NCBI RefSeq assembly: GCF_900104535.1
Contig: NZ_LT629710.1
Location: forward strand, 1,860,001-1,924,000
DNA from: Nakamurella panacisegetis
GTDB taxonomy: Bacteria > Actinomycetota > Actinomycetes > Mycobacteriales > Nakamurellaceae
Length of the DNA stretch: 64,000 nucleotides
Reading direction: 5' to 3'
The notes under the pieces are model-generated. The model had not been told where the DNA came from and searched no databases. It was given only the letters and a program-made list of their open reading frames with translations. Numbering within the stretch: the first letter of the stretch is position 1; each line of letters starts with the position of its first letter. Both the position numbers and the translations under genes were made by a program. This document shows positions 26,793 through 37,800 of the stretch, piece by piece.

Positions 26793-26864
26793 GGTGGCGT
26801 AAAGACTCCGTTCGTTCGTACTCGACCGCACGAGTGCAGTCGAGGGTTCACGTCTTTCGCCACC
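26793..26864 (+). promoter_or_regulatory. Structured 5' leader of the first DUF11 gene
   Basis: An outer stem pairs 26793-26806 (GGTGGCGTAAAGAC) with 26852-26864 (GTCTTTCGCCACC), with one bulged base. It encloses an inner hairpin in which CTCGAC (26821-26826) pairs with GTCGAG (26839-26844). The structure ends 7 nt before AGGAG. It could control translation or be an imperfect dyad for a protein. Confidence 0.45.
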
Positions 26865-26883
26865 GCCACGCCAGGAGCCGGTC

Positions 26884-29800
26884 TTGTCCCGATACACGCC
26901 CCACCCCGCCGGTCAGCAACGTCCGGCATCTCGAGGGTTCACCGCTCTGCTTCCCATTCGGCGGCGCGCCGCGCACGCGGCCAGACGGACGATGGCCGGC
27001 ACCGGGGTCATGATGTTGGTGGCCGGGGTGCTCTCGGTGGCCGGGGTGGTCGCGGTCAGTACTGCCCTCGCTCCCGTGGCGAGCGCTACCACTCCGGGTA
27101 CGCCAGGGACGCCGCAAGCACCGTCGACGATCTATCAAGAGGATTTCCAGAATCGTCCCGGTCCGAGTCCCATCGTTCGGCTGAGTGGATACACGGGCAC
27201 ATCGGGACAGACCTACACGGCGAACGCGGCGTGGCTGACCAATTGCAACGGCTGGATCGCTTCGGCCGCGGAATCGATCACATCAGCGGCCCAGGTCGCC
27301 GATTGCGCCGGCGGGCAGCAGTTTTGGAACCAGTCGCAGCAGCTGGCCCAATCCATCGGCATGTTCCACGGGCAGACCGCCGCCGCCGCCACCGGCAACT
27401 ACGCCGACACCGCTTTCACCTCGGGTAACCCCGGGGTCGGCAACGTCGAATTCCAGACGGCGACCAACATTCCGTTCATCGCCAGCGATCGGTTCCTGGC
27501 CTTCCGGGTTGATGTGGCCGCCATCAACTGCGCGGTATCGGGGCCGCTCCTTCAGTTCTCGCTACTGAACACTGCCGGCACGGCCACCGCGGCCGGCGGT
27601 CAGATCAACGCGTGCACCAGTACGACCACGGAATCGGTCCCGGCGTTGGGCAATGCCCCGGCGGCGACCATCAACGTGGGCACCTACACCTCCAACGGAT
27701 CAGTCCTGTTCACCGGCACCTCCGTCGGGATCCGGATGGTCAACAACAACGGCAGCGGCACCGGCAACGACCACACCTTCGACAACGTCCAGATCCTGGA
27801 CGTGACCCCGCAGCTCGACAAGTCGTTCAGTCCCACTTCGGTGAAGACGGGTGGGACGTCGACGCTGACTTTCACGATCACCAACACCACTGACCTCAGC
27901 GCGAAGAACGGCTGGTCCTTCACCGATTCGATGCCGGCGGGGTTGACGGTCGCGGCTCCAGCCGCCACCACGACGTGCCCCGCGGGCGTGGTGACGGCAC
28001 CGGCCGGCGGCACCACCGCAACCGTGACCGGCAACCTGAGTGCCGGAATGGCCTCGTGCACGGTGACGGTGACCGTCACCTCGAACACGGCGGGCACCTA
28101 CACCAACGGCCCGGGGAACGTGACCGAGTCGGGCCTGAACCCTCCGGGCAGCAGCAGCGTCACATTCAGCAACCCGTCCCTCGCGATCGTGAAGCACGCT
28201 GCCGTGACCGACGTGAACGGGGATGGACTCACCGATGCCGGTGACACCATCGCCTACACCTTCACCGTGACCAACACCGGCGACGTGGCGATGAGCAACA
28301 TCGCAGTGGCCGATGCCAAGGCCGGTGCCGTGACCTGCCCGACGGGACCGCTGGCCGTCGGTGCTTCGACGACCTGTACGGCCGACAACGTGTACACGGT
28401 CACGGCGGCGGACGTCACAGCGGGCGCCGTCGACAACAGCGCGACGGCCAGCGGTACGCCCCCCGGCAGTACCACTCCGATCACCTCGACGCCGTCGACC
28501 ACGCACACCCCGACCACCGCCGCGAACCCGGCGATCACCGTGGCGAAGACTGCGACTCCGTTGACTCTGACGGCGGCCGGGCAGACCGTGGCCTACTCGT
28601 TCCTGGTCACCAACACCGGCAACGTCACCCTCACCGATGTGCACCCGACCGAGACGGCGTTCTCCGGTACCGGCACGGCGCCGACGATCACCTGTCCGGC
28701 TGGGGCGGCGTCGCTGGCACCGGGTGAGTCGGTCACCTGTACGGCGACCTACACCGCCACGCAGGCCGATGCCGATGCCGGCACGGTGACCAACACGGCC
28801 ACGGCCACGGGTACCCCGCCGGCGGGTGACACCCCGCCGGTGTCCGAGCCGTCGACCGTGGTCGTCACCATCACCCCGAACCCGGCGATCACCGTGGCGA
28901 AGACTGCGACTCCGTTGACTCTGACGGCGGCCGGGCAGACCGTGGCCTACTCGTTCCTGGTCACCAACACCGGCAACGTCACCCTCACCGATGTGCACCC
29001 GACCGAGACGGCGTTCTCCGGTACCGGCACGGCGCCGACGATCACCTGTCCGGCTGGGGCGGCGTCGTTGGCCCCGGGTGCGTCGGTCACCTGTACTGCG
29101 ACCTACACCGCCACGCAGGCCGATGCCGATGCCGGCGCGGTGACCAACACGGCCACGGCCACGGGTACCCCGCCGGCGGGTGACACCCCGCCGGTGTCCG
29201 AGCCGTCGACCGTGGTCGTCACCATCACCCCGAACCCGGCGATCACCATGGTCAAGTCCGCCGACCCGTCGGACGCGGCCCACTTCACCGTGGGCCAGGT
29301 GATCACCTACTCGTTCGTGATCACGAACGCGGGCAACGTCACCCTGACCAACGTCACTCCCACTGAGGGCACGTTCACGGGGGCGGGAACTATGGCCGCG
29401 CCGACGTGCCCGGCCGGAGCTGCCTCGCTGGCCCCCGGTGCGCAGGTGACCTGCACCGCGACCTACACGCTCACGCAGGCGGACGTCGATGCCGGCTCCG
29501 TGACCAACGATGCGACGGCGACCGGAACGCCGCCGCCGGGTGACACCCCACCGGTGTCGCAGCCGTCGACGGTGACCATCCCCAGTAACCCGAACCCGGC
29601 GATCTCGCTGGTCAAATCGGCTACTCCGTCGACGATCACCGCCGCCGGGCAGACCGTGACGTACTCGTTCCTGGTGACCAACACCGGCAACGTCACTCTG
29701 ACCGGCGCCAACGTCACCGACACCGCGTTCACCGGTACCGGCACACCGCCCACGATCACCTGCCCGAACGCTGCTGCCACGATGGCACCAGGCCAGTCGG

Positions 29801-30321
29801 TGACCTGCACCGCGACATATGTTGCGACCCAGGCCGATGTCGACGCCGGGACGATCACCAATACCGCCACGGCCACCGCTACGCCACCGCCGGGCAACAA
29901 TCCGCCGGTATCCGAGCCGTCGACGGCGACGGTGACCATCACCCCGAACCCGGCGATCAGCGTCGTGAAGTCGGCCACGCCGGCGACGATCACCGCCGCC
30001 GGACAGACCGTGACGTACTCGTTCCTGGTGACCAACACCGGCAACGTCACTCTGGCCGATGCCACGGTCACCGACACCGCGTTCACCGGCACCGGGACGC
30101 CCCCGACGATCACCTGCCCGGCCGGTGCCGCGTCGCTGGCACCGGGTGAGTCGGTGACCTGCACCGCCACGTACGTCGCGACGCAGGCCGATGTTGATGC
30201 CGGCCTGATCAGCAACACCGCCACCGCGTCGGCGACGCCGCCCCCCGGGGACACCACACCGGTGTCGCCCCCGTCCACCGCCGTGGTCACCGCCACCGGA
30301 GTCCGGCGATCACCGTGGTGA
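26884..30321 (+). CDS. DUF11-repeat surface protein 1, N-terminal segment (head plus seven repeats)
   Basis: This 1,145-codon segment starts at TTG 26884, 7 nt after AGGAG. A roughly 70-residue signal peptide with an extended basic N-region ends at VASA-TT. A head domain follows with [17 protein letters not shown] and [17 protein letters not shown], nearly duplicated in the protein at 54434. Then come DUF11-type Ig-like beta-sandwich repeats of about 118 residues, each with [14 protein letters not shown] and TxTATYxATQADxDAG; consecutive copies at 28525-29232 are nearly identical in DNA. The last frame runs into garbled residues GVRRSPW after a 1-nt loss near 30300. It is predicted to be an adhesin or stalk protein. 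Confidence 0.8.
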   Translation: MSRYTPHPAGQQRPASRGFTALLPIRRRAAHAARRTMAGTGVMMLVAGVLSVAGVVAVSTALAPVASATTPGTPGTPQAPSTIYQEDFQNRPGPSPIVRLSGYTGTSGQTYTANAAWLTNCNGWIASAAESITSAAQVADCAGGQQFWNQSQQLAQSIGMFHGQTAAAATGNYADTAFTSGNPGVGNVEFQTATNIPFIASDRFLAFRVDVAAINCAVSGPLLQFSLLNTAGTATAAGGQINACTSTTTESVPALGNAPAATINVGTYTSNGSVLFTGTSVGIRMVNNNGSGTGNDHTFDNVQILDVTPQLDKSFSPTSVKTGGTSTLTFTITNTTDLSAKNGWSFTDSMPAGLTVAAPAATTTCPAGVVTAPAGGTTATVTGNLSAGMASCTVTVTVTSNTAGTYTNGPGNVTESGLNPPGSSSVTFSNPSLAIVKHAAVTDVNGDGLTDAGDTIAYTFTVTNTGDVAMSNIAVADAKAGAVTCPTGPLAVGASTTCTADNVYTVTAADVTAGAVDNSATASGTPPGSTTPITSTPSTTHTPTTAANPAITVAKTATPLTLTAAGQTVAYSFLVTNTGNVTLTDVHPTETAFSGTGTAPTITCPAGAASLAPGESVTCTATYTATQADADAGTVTNTATATGTPPAGDTPPVSEPSTVVVTITPNPAITVAKTATPLTLTAAGQTVAYSFLVTNTGNVTLTDVHPTETAFSGTGTAPTITCPAGAASLAPGASVTCTATYTATQADADAGAVTNTATATGTPPAGDTPPVSEPSTVVVTITPNPAITMVKSADPSDAAHFTVGQVITYSFVITNAGNVTLTNVTPTEGTFTGAGTMAAPTCPAGAASLAPGAQVTCTATYTLTQADVDAGSVTNDATATGTPPPGDTPPVSQPSTVTIPSNPNPAISLVKSATPSTITAAGQTVTYSFLVTNTGNVTLTGANVTDTAFTGTGTPPTITCPNAAATMAPGQSVTCTATYVATQADVDAGTITNTATATATPPPGNNPPVSEPSTATVTITPNPAISVVKSATPATITAAGQTVTYSFLVTNTGNVTLADATVTDTAFTGTGTPPTITCPAGAASLAPGESVTCTATYVATQADVDAGLISNTATASATPPPGDTTPVSPPSTAVVTATGVRRSPW
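28525..29232 (+). repeat. Two tandem near-identical 354-bp DUF11 repeat units
   Basis: Units 28525-28878 and 28879-29232 are almost identical, differing at a few synonymous or near-synonymous sites such as GEST/GAST and TVTN/AVTN. A third close copy begins at 31371. The pattern indicates recent duplication or gene conversion. Confidence 0.85.
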
Positions 30322-30857
30322 AGTCCGCGTTGCCGACCACGATCACCGCCGCCGGACAGACCGTGACGTACTCGTTCCTGGTGACCAACACCGGCAACGT
30401 GTCGCTGACGAACCCGGTGGTCACCGATACCGCCTTCACCGGCACCGGCACGCCGTCGTCGATCACCTGCCCGGCGATCACCCTGGCCCCGGGCGGCTCC
30501 ACCACCTGCACCTCGACATACGTTGCGACTCAGGCCGATGCGGACGCCGGAACCATCAGCAACACCGCGACCGCGACCGCGACCCCACCCCCGGGTGACG
30601 GAGCGCCGACATCCGAGCCGTCGACCGCGACCGTCACGGTCACCCCCGGCCCGGCGATCACTCTGGTGAAGTCGGCCTCGCCCTCCACGATCACCGCGGC
30701 CGGGCAGACCGTCACCTATTCGTTCGTGGTGACCAACTCGGGGAACGTCACCCTGACCGATGCCACCGTGACGGACGGTACGTTCTCCGGAACCGGCACG
30801 CGACCGAGCATCACCTGTCCGCCGGCGCCGCTTCGCTGGCCCCTGGCGCATCGGTGA
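30315..30857 (+). CDS. DUF11-repeat surface protein 1, middle segment between frameshifts
   Basis: The frame shows one complete repeat ([13 protein letters not shown] to [13 protein letters not shown]) and part of a second, in register with its neighbours. It ends at 30857 where the frame is lost near 30820: TGTCCG is followed by CCGGCGCC, whereas the sister repeats need a G to give [11 protein letters not shown]. No ribosome site exists at its start, so it is a fragment of the composite gene, not a separate protein. Confidence 0.7.
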   Translation: MVKSALPTTITAAGQTVTYSFLVTNTGNVSLTNPVVTDTAFTGTGTPSSITCPAITLAPGGSTTCTSTYVATQADADAGTISNTATATATPPPGDGAPTSEPSTATVTVTPGPAITLVKSASPSTITAAGQTVTYSFVVTNSGNVTLTDATVTDGTFSGTGTRPSITCPPAPLRWPLAHR

Positions 30858-33250
30858 CCTGCACCGCCACCTACACCGCGACGCAAGCGGATGCCGATGC
30901 CGGTTCGGTCATCAACACCGCCACCGCGACCGCCACGCCGCCGGCGGGCGACACCCCGCCGACGTCAGAGCCCTCGACCGCAACCGTCGCGATCACGCCG
31001 GGTCCGGCATTGACCGTGGTGAAGTCGGCCACGCCGTCGGACCCGGTGAACTTCACCGTCGGCCAGGTGATCACCTACTCCTTCCTGATCACCAACGCCG
31101 GCAACGTCACGTTGACCGACGTGCGACCCACCGAAGGGACGTTCACCGGGTCCGGCACCATGTCCGCGCCGACCTGTCCGGCCGGAGCGGCTTCGCTGGC
31201 CCCGGGCGCGTCGGTCACCTGCACCGCGACCTACACCCTCACCCAGGCTGATGTCGACGCAGGGCATGTCACCAATGCGGCCAGTGCCACCGGCACCCCG
31301 CCGGCGGGTGACACCACGCCGGTGGCGCCGTCGTCGACGGTCACCATCCCGGGCACCCCGAACCCGGCGATCACCGTGGCGAAGACTGCGACTCCGTCGA
31401 CTCTCACGGCGGCCGGGCAGACCGTGGTCTACTCGTTCCTGGTCACCAACACCGGCAACGTCACCCTCACCGATGTGCACCCGACCGAGACGGCGTTCTC
31501 CGGTACCGGGACGGCGCCGACGATCACCTGTCCGGCTGGGGCCGCGTCGTTGGCCCCGGGCGCGTCGGTCACCTGTACGGCGACCTACACCGCCACGCAG
31601 GCCGATGCGGATGCCGGCACGGTGACCAACACGGCCACGGCCACCGGTACCCCGCCGGCGGGTGACACCACCCCGGTGTCCGAGCCGTCGACGGCGACGG
31701 TGACCATCACCCCGAACCCGGCGATCACCGTGGTGAAATCTGCCGCTCCGATCAGCAGTGCCAGAGCCGGGCAGACCGTCACCTACTCGTTCCTGGTCAC
31801 CAACACCGGCAATGTCACCCTGACCGGCGTGCACCCGGTCGAAGGGGTCTTCACCGGAACCGGGACGCTGTCGGCACCGGTGTGCCCAACCGGCACTGCG
31901 TCTCTGGCTCCGGGCGCGCAAATGGTCTGCACCGCTGCGTATGTGCTGAGCCAGGCGGACATCAACTCCGGGGCGATCAGCAACACCGCCACCGCGACGG
32001 GCACGCCACCGGGCGAAAGCACCCCGCCGGTGTCGCCGCCGTCGACCGTGACCGTTCCACTGCCGCCGGCACCGGCGATCACCGTGGTGAAATCGGCGTC
32101 GCCGGCCGATGCCGCGTCGTTCAAGGTGGGCGAGAAGATCACCTACAGCTTCGTGGTCACCAATACCGGCAACGTCACGCTCACCGACGTACATCCCAGC
32201 GAAGGCACGTTCAGCGGATCGGGAACGATGTCTGCCCCGGTGTGCCCCGCCGGTGCGGCTTCGCTGGCACCGGGTGCCTCGGTGACCTGCACCGCCGGGT
32301 ACACGGTGACGCAGGCGGATGTCGATGCCGGGAAGATCACCAACGTGGCGACCGCAACGGGCACGCCACCGACCAGCACCCCGCCGGTATCACCGCCGTC
32401 GAAGGTGACCGTGCCCAATGATCCGAAACCTGCTCTCTCCGTGCTGAAGTCAGCGAGCCTGACCACGATCACCGGCGCGGGTCAGAAGGTCGGCTACTCG
32501 TTCCTGGTGACCAACACCGGCAACGTCACGCTGACCAACGTCACCGTGTCCGACGCCGGGTTCTCCGGTACGGGTCCGCTGTCGCCGGTGACCTGTCCGG
32601 CTGCGGCCGCGAAGATGCTGCCCGGGGCGAGCATCACCTGCACCGCCAGCTACACGACGACGCAGGCCGATGTGGATGCCGGGAAGCTGGTCAACACGGC
32701 CACCGCCGGCGCTACTCCGCCCGGCGGTGGGACGGTCACCTCTCCGCCGTCGAAGGTGACGGTGACGGTCAGCAAGCTCGGACTGGTGAAGACCGCCAAC
32801 GCGATCGACAGCAATCGTGACGGCCGGATCGATGCCGGTGACCAGATCGCCTGGACGTTGGTCGTCACCAACCAGGGCACCACCACAGTCGGTGACGTCG
32901 TTGTGTCCGACCCGACCGCCGGGGCGGTGACCTGCCCAGCCAGCACCCTCACGGCGGGTGAGTCGATGTCGTGCACTGCACCGAATCACACCATCACGGA
33001 GGCCGACGCGGCGGCCGGCACGGTGGACAACACGGCCGTCGCCACCGGAACCGGTGTGACGACCCAGGTGCAGTCGGCCCACGCGCACGCCAGCGTCCCG
33101 GTCCAACCGGCACCCATCGCCCCGACCCCCGACCCGCCACTGGCCTACACCGGCGCGCCGGCCCTACCGCAACTCCTCGGTGCCGCGGCGCTGCTGCTAC
33201 TCCTGGGAGCTTCGACGACGCTGGCCGCACGGCGCCGCCGACGGATCTAG
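30854..33250 (+). CDS. DUF11-repeat surface protein 1, C-terminal segment with LAYTG sortase anchor
   Basis: This 798-codon segment continues the repeat array: six further DUF11-type repeats, then a divergent one with [15 protein letters not shown]. It ends in a Pro-rich linker and an LAYTG motif (33140-33154), a hydrophobic span and the tail ARRRRRI. LAXTG is the established recognition motif of class E sortases, so this protein should be covalently anchored to peptidoglycan. No class E-like sortase is seen in this window. It lacks its own start signals and belongs to the frameshifted composite. Confidence 0.8.
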   Translation: MTCTATYTATQADADAGSVINTATATATPPAGDTPPTSEPSTATVAITPGPALTVVKSATPSDPVNFTVGQVITYSFLITNAGNVTLTDVRPTEGTFTGSGTMSAPTCPAGAASLAPGASVTCTATYTLTQADVDAGHVTNAASATGTPPAGDTTPVAPSSTVTIPGTPNPAITVAKTATPSTLTAAGQTVVYSFLVTNTGNVTLTDVHPTETAFSGTGTAPTITCPAGAASLAPGASVTCTATYTATQADADAGTVTNTATATGTPPAGDTTPVSEPSTATVTITPNPAITVVKSAAPISSARAGQTVTYSFLVTNTGNVTLTGVHPVEGVFTGTGTLSAPVCPTGTASLAPGAQMVCTAAYVLSQADINSGAISNTATATGTPPGESTPPVSPPSTVTVPLPPAPAITVVKSASPADAASFKVGEKITYSFVVTNTGNVTLTDVHPSEGTFSGSGTMSAPVCPAGAASLAPGASVTCTAGYTVTQADVDAGKITNVATATGTPPTSTPPVSPPSKVTVPNDPKPALSVLKSASLTTITGAGQKVGYSFLVTNTGNVTLTNVTVSDAGFSGTGPLSPVTCPAAAAKMLPGASITCTASYTTTQADVDAGKLVNTATAGATPPGGGTVTSPPSKVTVTVSKLGLVKTANAIDSNRDGRIDAGDQIAWTLVVTNQGTTTVGDVVVSDPTAGAVTCPASTLTAGESMSCTAPNHTITEADAAAGTVDNTAVATGTGVTTQVQSAHAHASVPVQPAPIAPTPDPPLAYTGAPALPQLLGAAALLLLLGASTTLAARRRRRI

Positions 33251-33298
33251 CCGCGGCACCGAGCCCAGAGCGGGGTCGCCGGCTCAACACCGGCCCGG

Positions 33299-33930
33299 GT
33301 GGTGACGTTGCTGCGCCGCGGTGGCCGGCAACGCAAACTTCAATCGACGGCCGAGCACGTCGTGGCCGCGCTGCGCGCCGAGCAGCTCGCCGCCCGGCCG
33401 GTGGTCGTCGGTGCCTACGCGGCCAGCACTACGGCGTTGGTCGCCGTCATCGCCGCACTGTCGGCTCAGGTCAACGTTTTCTGGGTGAGCAGGTGGGTCA
33501 GTCTTTTGGCCGGCACCCGGACGCTGAGATCTATCTAAGCCAGCCCGTCTCGGGCAGATCCTCGGGGCCCGGGTCTCGCTGAATTTGGTGACGACCCCAG
33601 CCGTTACGCAGACGCCAACGCCCACCGCAACTACTCCGGGATGTCGCCGATCACCAAGGCTTCCGGCAAGAGCCGCGTCGTGCTGGCCCGCTATGCCCGC
33701 AACCGAAGGCTCGCCGACGCGCTGCACCAACAGGCGATCGCAGCGCTGAACGCCTCGGCCGGGGCCAGAGCGTTTTACGACGCCCACCGCACGCGCGGCA
33801 GCACCCACTATCAAGCACTCCGTGTCCTGGCAACAAACTCACCGGCATCCTGCACGGCTGCCTGGATCATCACGAGCTCTACGACGAAACAATCGCCTGG
33901 TCCGGGCAGGAAGCTGCGGCCGCCGCTTGA
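33299..33930 (+). pseudogene. IS110-family transposase remnant (C-terminal half, several frameshifts)
   Basis: Three frames carry consecutive pieces of an IS110/IS116/IS902 transposase: RGGRQRKLQSTAEHVVAAL and AAYAASTTALVAVIAAL-like text at 33311-33480, HPDAEIYLSQP near 33520, then SPITKASGKSRVVLARYARNRR (given here in part) from 33641 and HELYDETIAW near 33870, ending TGA 33930. The catalytic N-terminal domain is missing. The element is dead and marks past insertion beside the surface-protein gene. Confidence 0.75.
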
Positions 33931-34892
33931 CAAGTGAGAACCGGGGATGTCTGGGCAGTCCCGACCACCCGGCGTTGTATCGTGGCGGACTGCACTTGTC
34001 GTCGGACGAGCCGGTAACCCGTCCTACGGGTTCCAGTGGATCTCGGCAAGGCCGTCATCCTATTATTAGGGCTAATAATTGAATGGCTGCCATTGTTCGA
34101 GATTTGCCGGCATTCTGCCCACAATCGATGGTGATTCGGGCTGAATCAGGGTGATCAACGAGCGAACGGTGACGCCAAGACGATCACCATAGCCGCAGGT
34201 CAGAGTCAGCTTCAGGCTCTTTCAACCGCATTCTTTTGGAATTTGCAAGGCGGGGGTTAGGTGTTCGATTCCCTTCGTCTCCACCAGTGTTGTGGCTGAT
34301 CAGGGCCGATCCAGTTGATCGTGGGCTGGCTCACCCGACGTGCGACCATCTGCCGCGGATCGACGGCTATAGAGTCGAGCCGTCGGTGAAGAACGGTCCC
34401 GCGCCACTGGCCAGCCCGGGCTGCACTGGCACAACAACGGCCCGGCTCCACAGGCACCTCGGCGGCCTACCGCCAGCGCTGTTCGAAGGCGCGTTCGAAG
34501 CAACAGGACTGACCCACCAACCCCTGGCCCCTTGGCCGGAATCGGGTAGTCCGAGCTCCACCGAACCCCAGGGCGGGTCACCCCGAATGGGTGACGTTGC
34601 TAGCCACCCGATCGGGCCCGTTTCGGCGATCTTTCGTGCGGACTTGTAGCGGTCGGCCATGGTGGCCTTCGAATCTCACCCGATTTTGGGCCATCTCGTA
34701 GGTCGCGCTGATCCTGGTCCAGCGCAACCTTCTCACACAGAGCGACCGACGGGCTCCGAAAGAGGCCGCGACGTCCCTCGTTCGATGTCATTCTTCGCTC
34801 GCATGCCGTACAAACTGCGTGTGGCCACTCTCCGCGCACGCCGCTGAGTGAGTGAGTCATCGTCTGGTACTCCAAGCTCGAGGAGCCCTATC
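33931..34892. other. Gene-poor region with a tRNA/tmRNA-3'-end-like sequence
   Basis: No convincing gene in about 960 nt; the open frames here have no recognisable domain. Positions 34265-34287 read TTCGATTCCCTTCGTCTCCACC plus A, resembling the T-arm and CCA end of a tRNA or tmRNA, but no complete structure precedes it. The hairpin GCGCTG/CAGCGC (34705-34725) is also present. The region could be the scar of an integrative element. Confidence 0.45.
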
Positions 34893-37800
34893 TTGTTCAA
34901 TCGCGCCGCAACTCGTTCCTCCGGGCATGTGATGTCGGGTAGGAGGGCTCGGAGTGCCGGTCGGCTGCGCAGGTTGCGCGCCGCAGGCGTTTTGCTCACG
35001 GTCGTTGCGCTGCTGTCACCGTTCGCCGGTACGACGGTAGCGATGGCCGTACCGGCGACGACGACGGCCAAGCATGACGTGGTGGCGAACCGGACCGGTT
35101 CTCCGACCCCGACGGCGGCCAAACAGGACAGGCGGGCGAACCGGGCCGGTTCCCCGGCACCGACGAAGGCTCGTCCGCTCGCCGGCGTTGCGGCCCCGGC
35201 TGCTTCGACGGCGACGTCTGACTTCAGCAAGACGGCCACGAACCTGCAGAACAACTCCAGGGCCAACTCGGCCACCGGCGCGCAGGGCACCGCGCAACCC
35301 GGTGACACGGTCCGGTGGGCGCTGGTGTACCAGAACAAGACCGGTGCGGATGCCACTGTCTCGGTCAACGACCAGATCACCGGCGGGCAGACCTACGTCC
35401 TGAACTCGCTGCAGACCTCGCCCAACTTCATCGGCAACGTCACCGGCAACACCGTGAGCGCGACCGGCACGGTGCTGAGCACGGCGACTTCCGGCCGGTC
35501 ACCGACGTTCAACGCTGCGGCCGTGAATTTCTCGACGCCGGGCGGCGACGGCTATTCGGTCGAGGGCTTCGGGAACAGCATCTACACCGTCTTTCACCAC
35601 AACAACTCGCCCACGGCGGTCTTCTGTTCGACCCTCACGAACCAGGTCTGCCCCGGCTGGCCAGGCTTCTCGACCTTCGTGGACCCTACTGCGGGCACGC
35701 CGATCGGCCAGGGCACGGCAGGGGTCTACACAACCGCCCTGACCAACGGTTCCTTCATCGAGAACGGCCGGTTGTACTGGCCGGTCTCCCAGAATGGCGC
35801 CAACGGCGTGGACCCGTTCGGGATGCAATGCCTCGATCTAATCGCCAATGTCAGCTGCGGGTACAACCAGTTGGGGACGACGACGGTTCCCGGTTACCCG
35901 CTATCCGGTGACGGGATCGCCGCGAGCGACGGCAACTACTACTACTTGGACCTCAACGGCTTCTTGCAGTGCGTGAGCCCGACTGGCACGTCCTGCGGGG
36001 CAGTGAACGTTGCGGGTGGGGCTCCGATTGCGGTGGCCGGTTCGCGGGAGGTCGGCACCTACGGGCGCTACGTGTACGCCAGCTACCGGGGCTCGATCGA
36101 CTCGCTCGAACATCTGACCTGCTACGACACCGCCACCAGCGCCGTTTGCCCCGGCTTTCCCGCGACGGTCGGTACCCCGGGACCGAACTACGACAGCGAG
36201 GTCTTCCCCGTCGTCTCTCCGGCCGGCACGTTGCTCGGAGCGTGCGCGGTGTACAACTCGGCTTGCTTCGACACCGCCGGCAATGCGATCGGCAATCCCT
36301 GGGCCGGGACCTCCTACAGCTTCTCGCCGTTGAACAACAATGGCTTCGGCACCGGCGTGCTGGTCGGTACGAAGTACTACACCGGTAACGGCGACCAGGT
36401 CGACTGCTACGACTTCGCCCAGCCCCTCGTCGGCGGCAAGGTGCAGCCCTGCGCGGCGTTCACCACCAACCCGCCGGACCTGAGGAGCTACACCGTCCGC
36501 GCCCTGCAGAACCTCCCGGGCTGCATGGCGTCCAACGGTGACGGGGCCCAGATCAGCGTCTTCAACGCGGCCACCGGCGCTCCCTGCTCGACCGCGTCGC
36601 AGAGTGTCAAGCTCACGCCGACCGATTCCTACTGCGACGGCCGGTCTGCCCATGTCCAGTCCTGGGAAACGGTGACGCTGCCCGGTCTGGACGGTTCGCA
36701 GTATGCAGGGGCCACGCTGACGCTCTTCGGCGCGGACGGAAACCCGTTGCCGGCGTGGACGAATGTGCCGTTCCCGGCCAGCGGGGCGCAGACGATCGAC
36801 ATCTCCTCGATCCCGGTGACGGGCAACACGGCGACGCTGACGGCTCAGGTGAACATCGCGGCCGTGTCCGACACGGCGGCGGTGGACGCTTCCCGGATAA
36901 CGGTGGCCTGGCAGGGCGATCCGGTGCAGATCGCCTGCTACGAGACGGTGATTGCGCCGGTGGCGTGCCTGCAGAGCAGCGTCGTGTCGAACACCGCGAC
37001 CGCGGTGACGACCGCCGGGACCATCACCGACGGCCCCGCCGGCAACTCGACCGGTCCGGCGATCTTCAACGTGGCCCCCTCGGCGGCGCAGTGCATGTTG
37101 CATGTGCTGAAGACAGGGGCACCGGATCCAGCGAAACCAGGGACGACGGTGACGTACACGATCACCGTCCACAACACCGGCACGATGGACTACACCGCCG
37201 GCGATCCGGCCCGCTTCACCGACGACATCACCGACGTGCTGAAGGACTCGGCGTACAACGCGGCAAGCCTGACCTCTACCCCCGGGACGACTGCGTCCTA
37301 CGATCCGACGTCCAATGTGATCTCCTGGTCGGGGCCGCTCGCGGCGGATGCGACGGCGACGATCACCTACACGGTGACGGTGGACAGTCCGGATACCGGT
37401 GACCACTCGATGTTCAACCGGGTGGTGACTCCGTCGGGCACGCCGGCGAACTGTGCAGCGAACTCCACCGACCCGGACTGTGCCTCGCTCGTCCAGGTGC
37501 CGGATCTGAAGGTGTCGAAAGCGGCCAACCCCGCCGACGGCTCCGCCGTCGTGGCCGGTCAGGTGGTCACGTACACGCTCACCTTCCAGAATATCGGCAA
37601 GGGCACCGCGGCCGTGGACTGGACCGACGATCTGACCAAGGTCCTGGACGACGCGACGGTGACGAGTGCGCCGGCGGCCTCCAACGCGAACCTGACCGTC
37701 GGTGCGGTTACCGCTGGCACATTCGCCGTGACCGGTAGCGTGCCGGCCGGCGCGACCTACACGGTGAGTTACCAGGTCACGGTGAAGCCGGACGGCCAGC

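Larger units (their letters stand above)
26509..26883. other. Intergenic leader region of first DUF11 gene
   Basis: No gene is visible. The stretch holds a hairpin after the SDR gene (26547-26580), a CCGGGTGAGAA direct repeat near 26731-26752, and a long paired leader (26793-26864) just before the ribosome site of the first giant surface protein. Confidence 0.6.
26884..33250 (+). other. Composite DUF11-repeat cell-wall protein gene, interrupted by two 1-nt frameshifts
   Basis: Restoring one base near 30298-30302 and one near 30819-30823 yields a single reading frame of 2,123 codons, an exact multiple of three. The encoded protein has a long signal peptide, a head domain (residues about 75-310), about 15 DUF11-type repeats and a LAYTG cell-wall anchor. 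Frame stays open on both sides of each break with unchanged repeat phase, so either the sequence has two indel errors or the gene has recently decayed. The three open segments are listed separately. Confidence 0.8.

Noticed and set aside
28525-32400. Regular repeats considered as a CRISPR-like array
   Set aside because: The units are about 354 bp, in frame and protein-coding, with no short repeats separated by unique spacers.
34140-34287. Complete tmRNA or tRNA gene
   Set aside because: Only a CCACCA-like 3' end is visible; the T-arm is imperfect and no 5' acceptor strand or tag reading frame was found.
34236-34649. 137-aa open frame with the tRNA-like end inside
   Set aside because: No ribosome site, no domain; its first residues translate the tRNA/tmRNA-like sequence.
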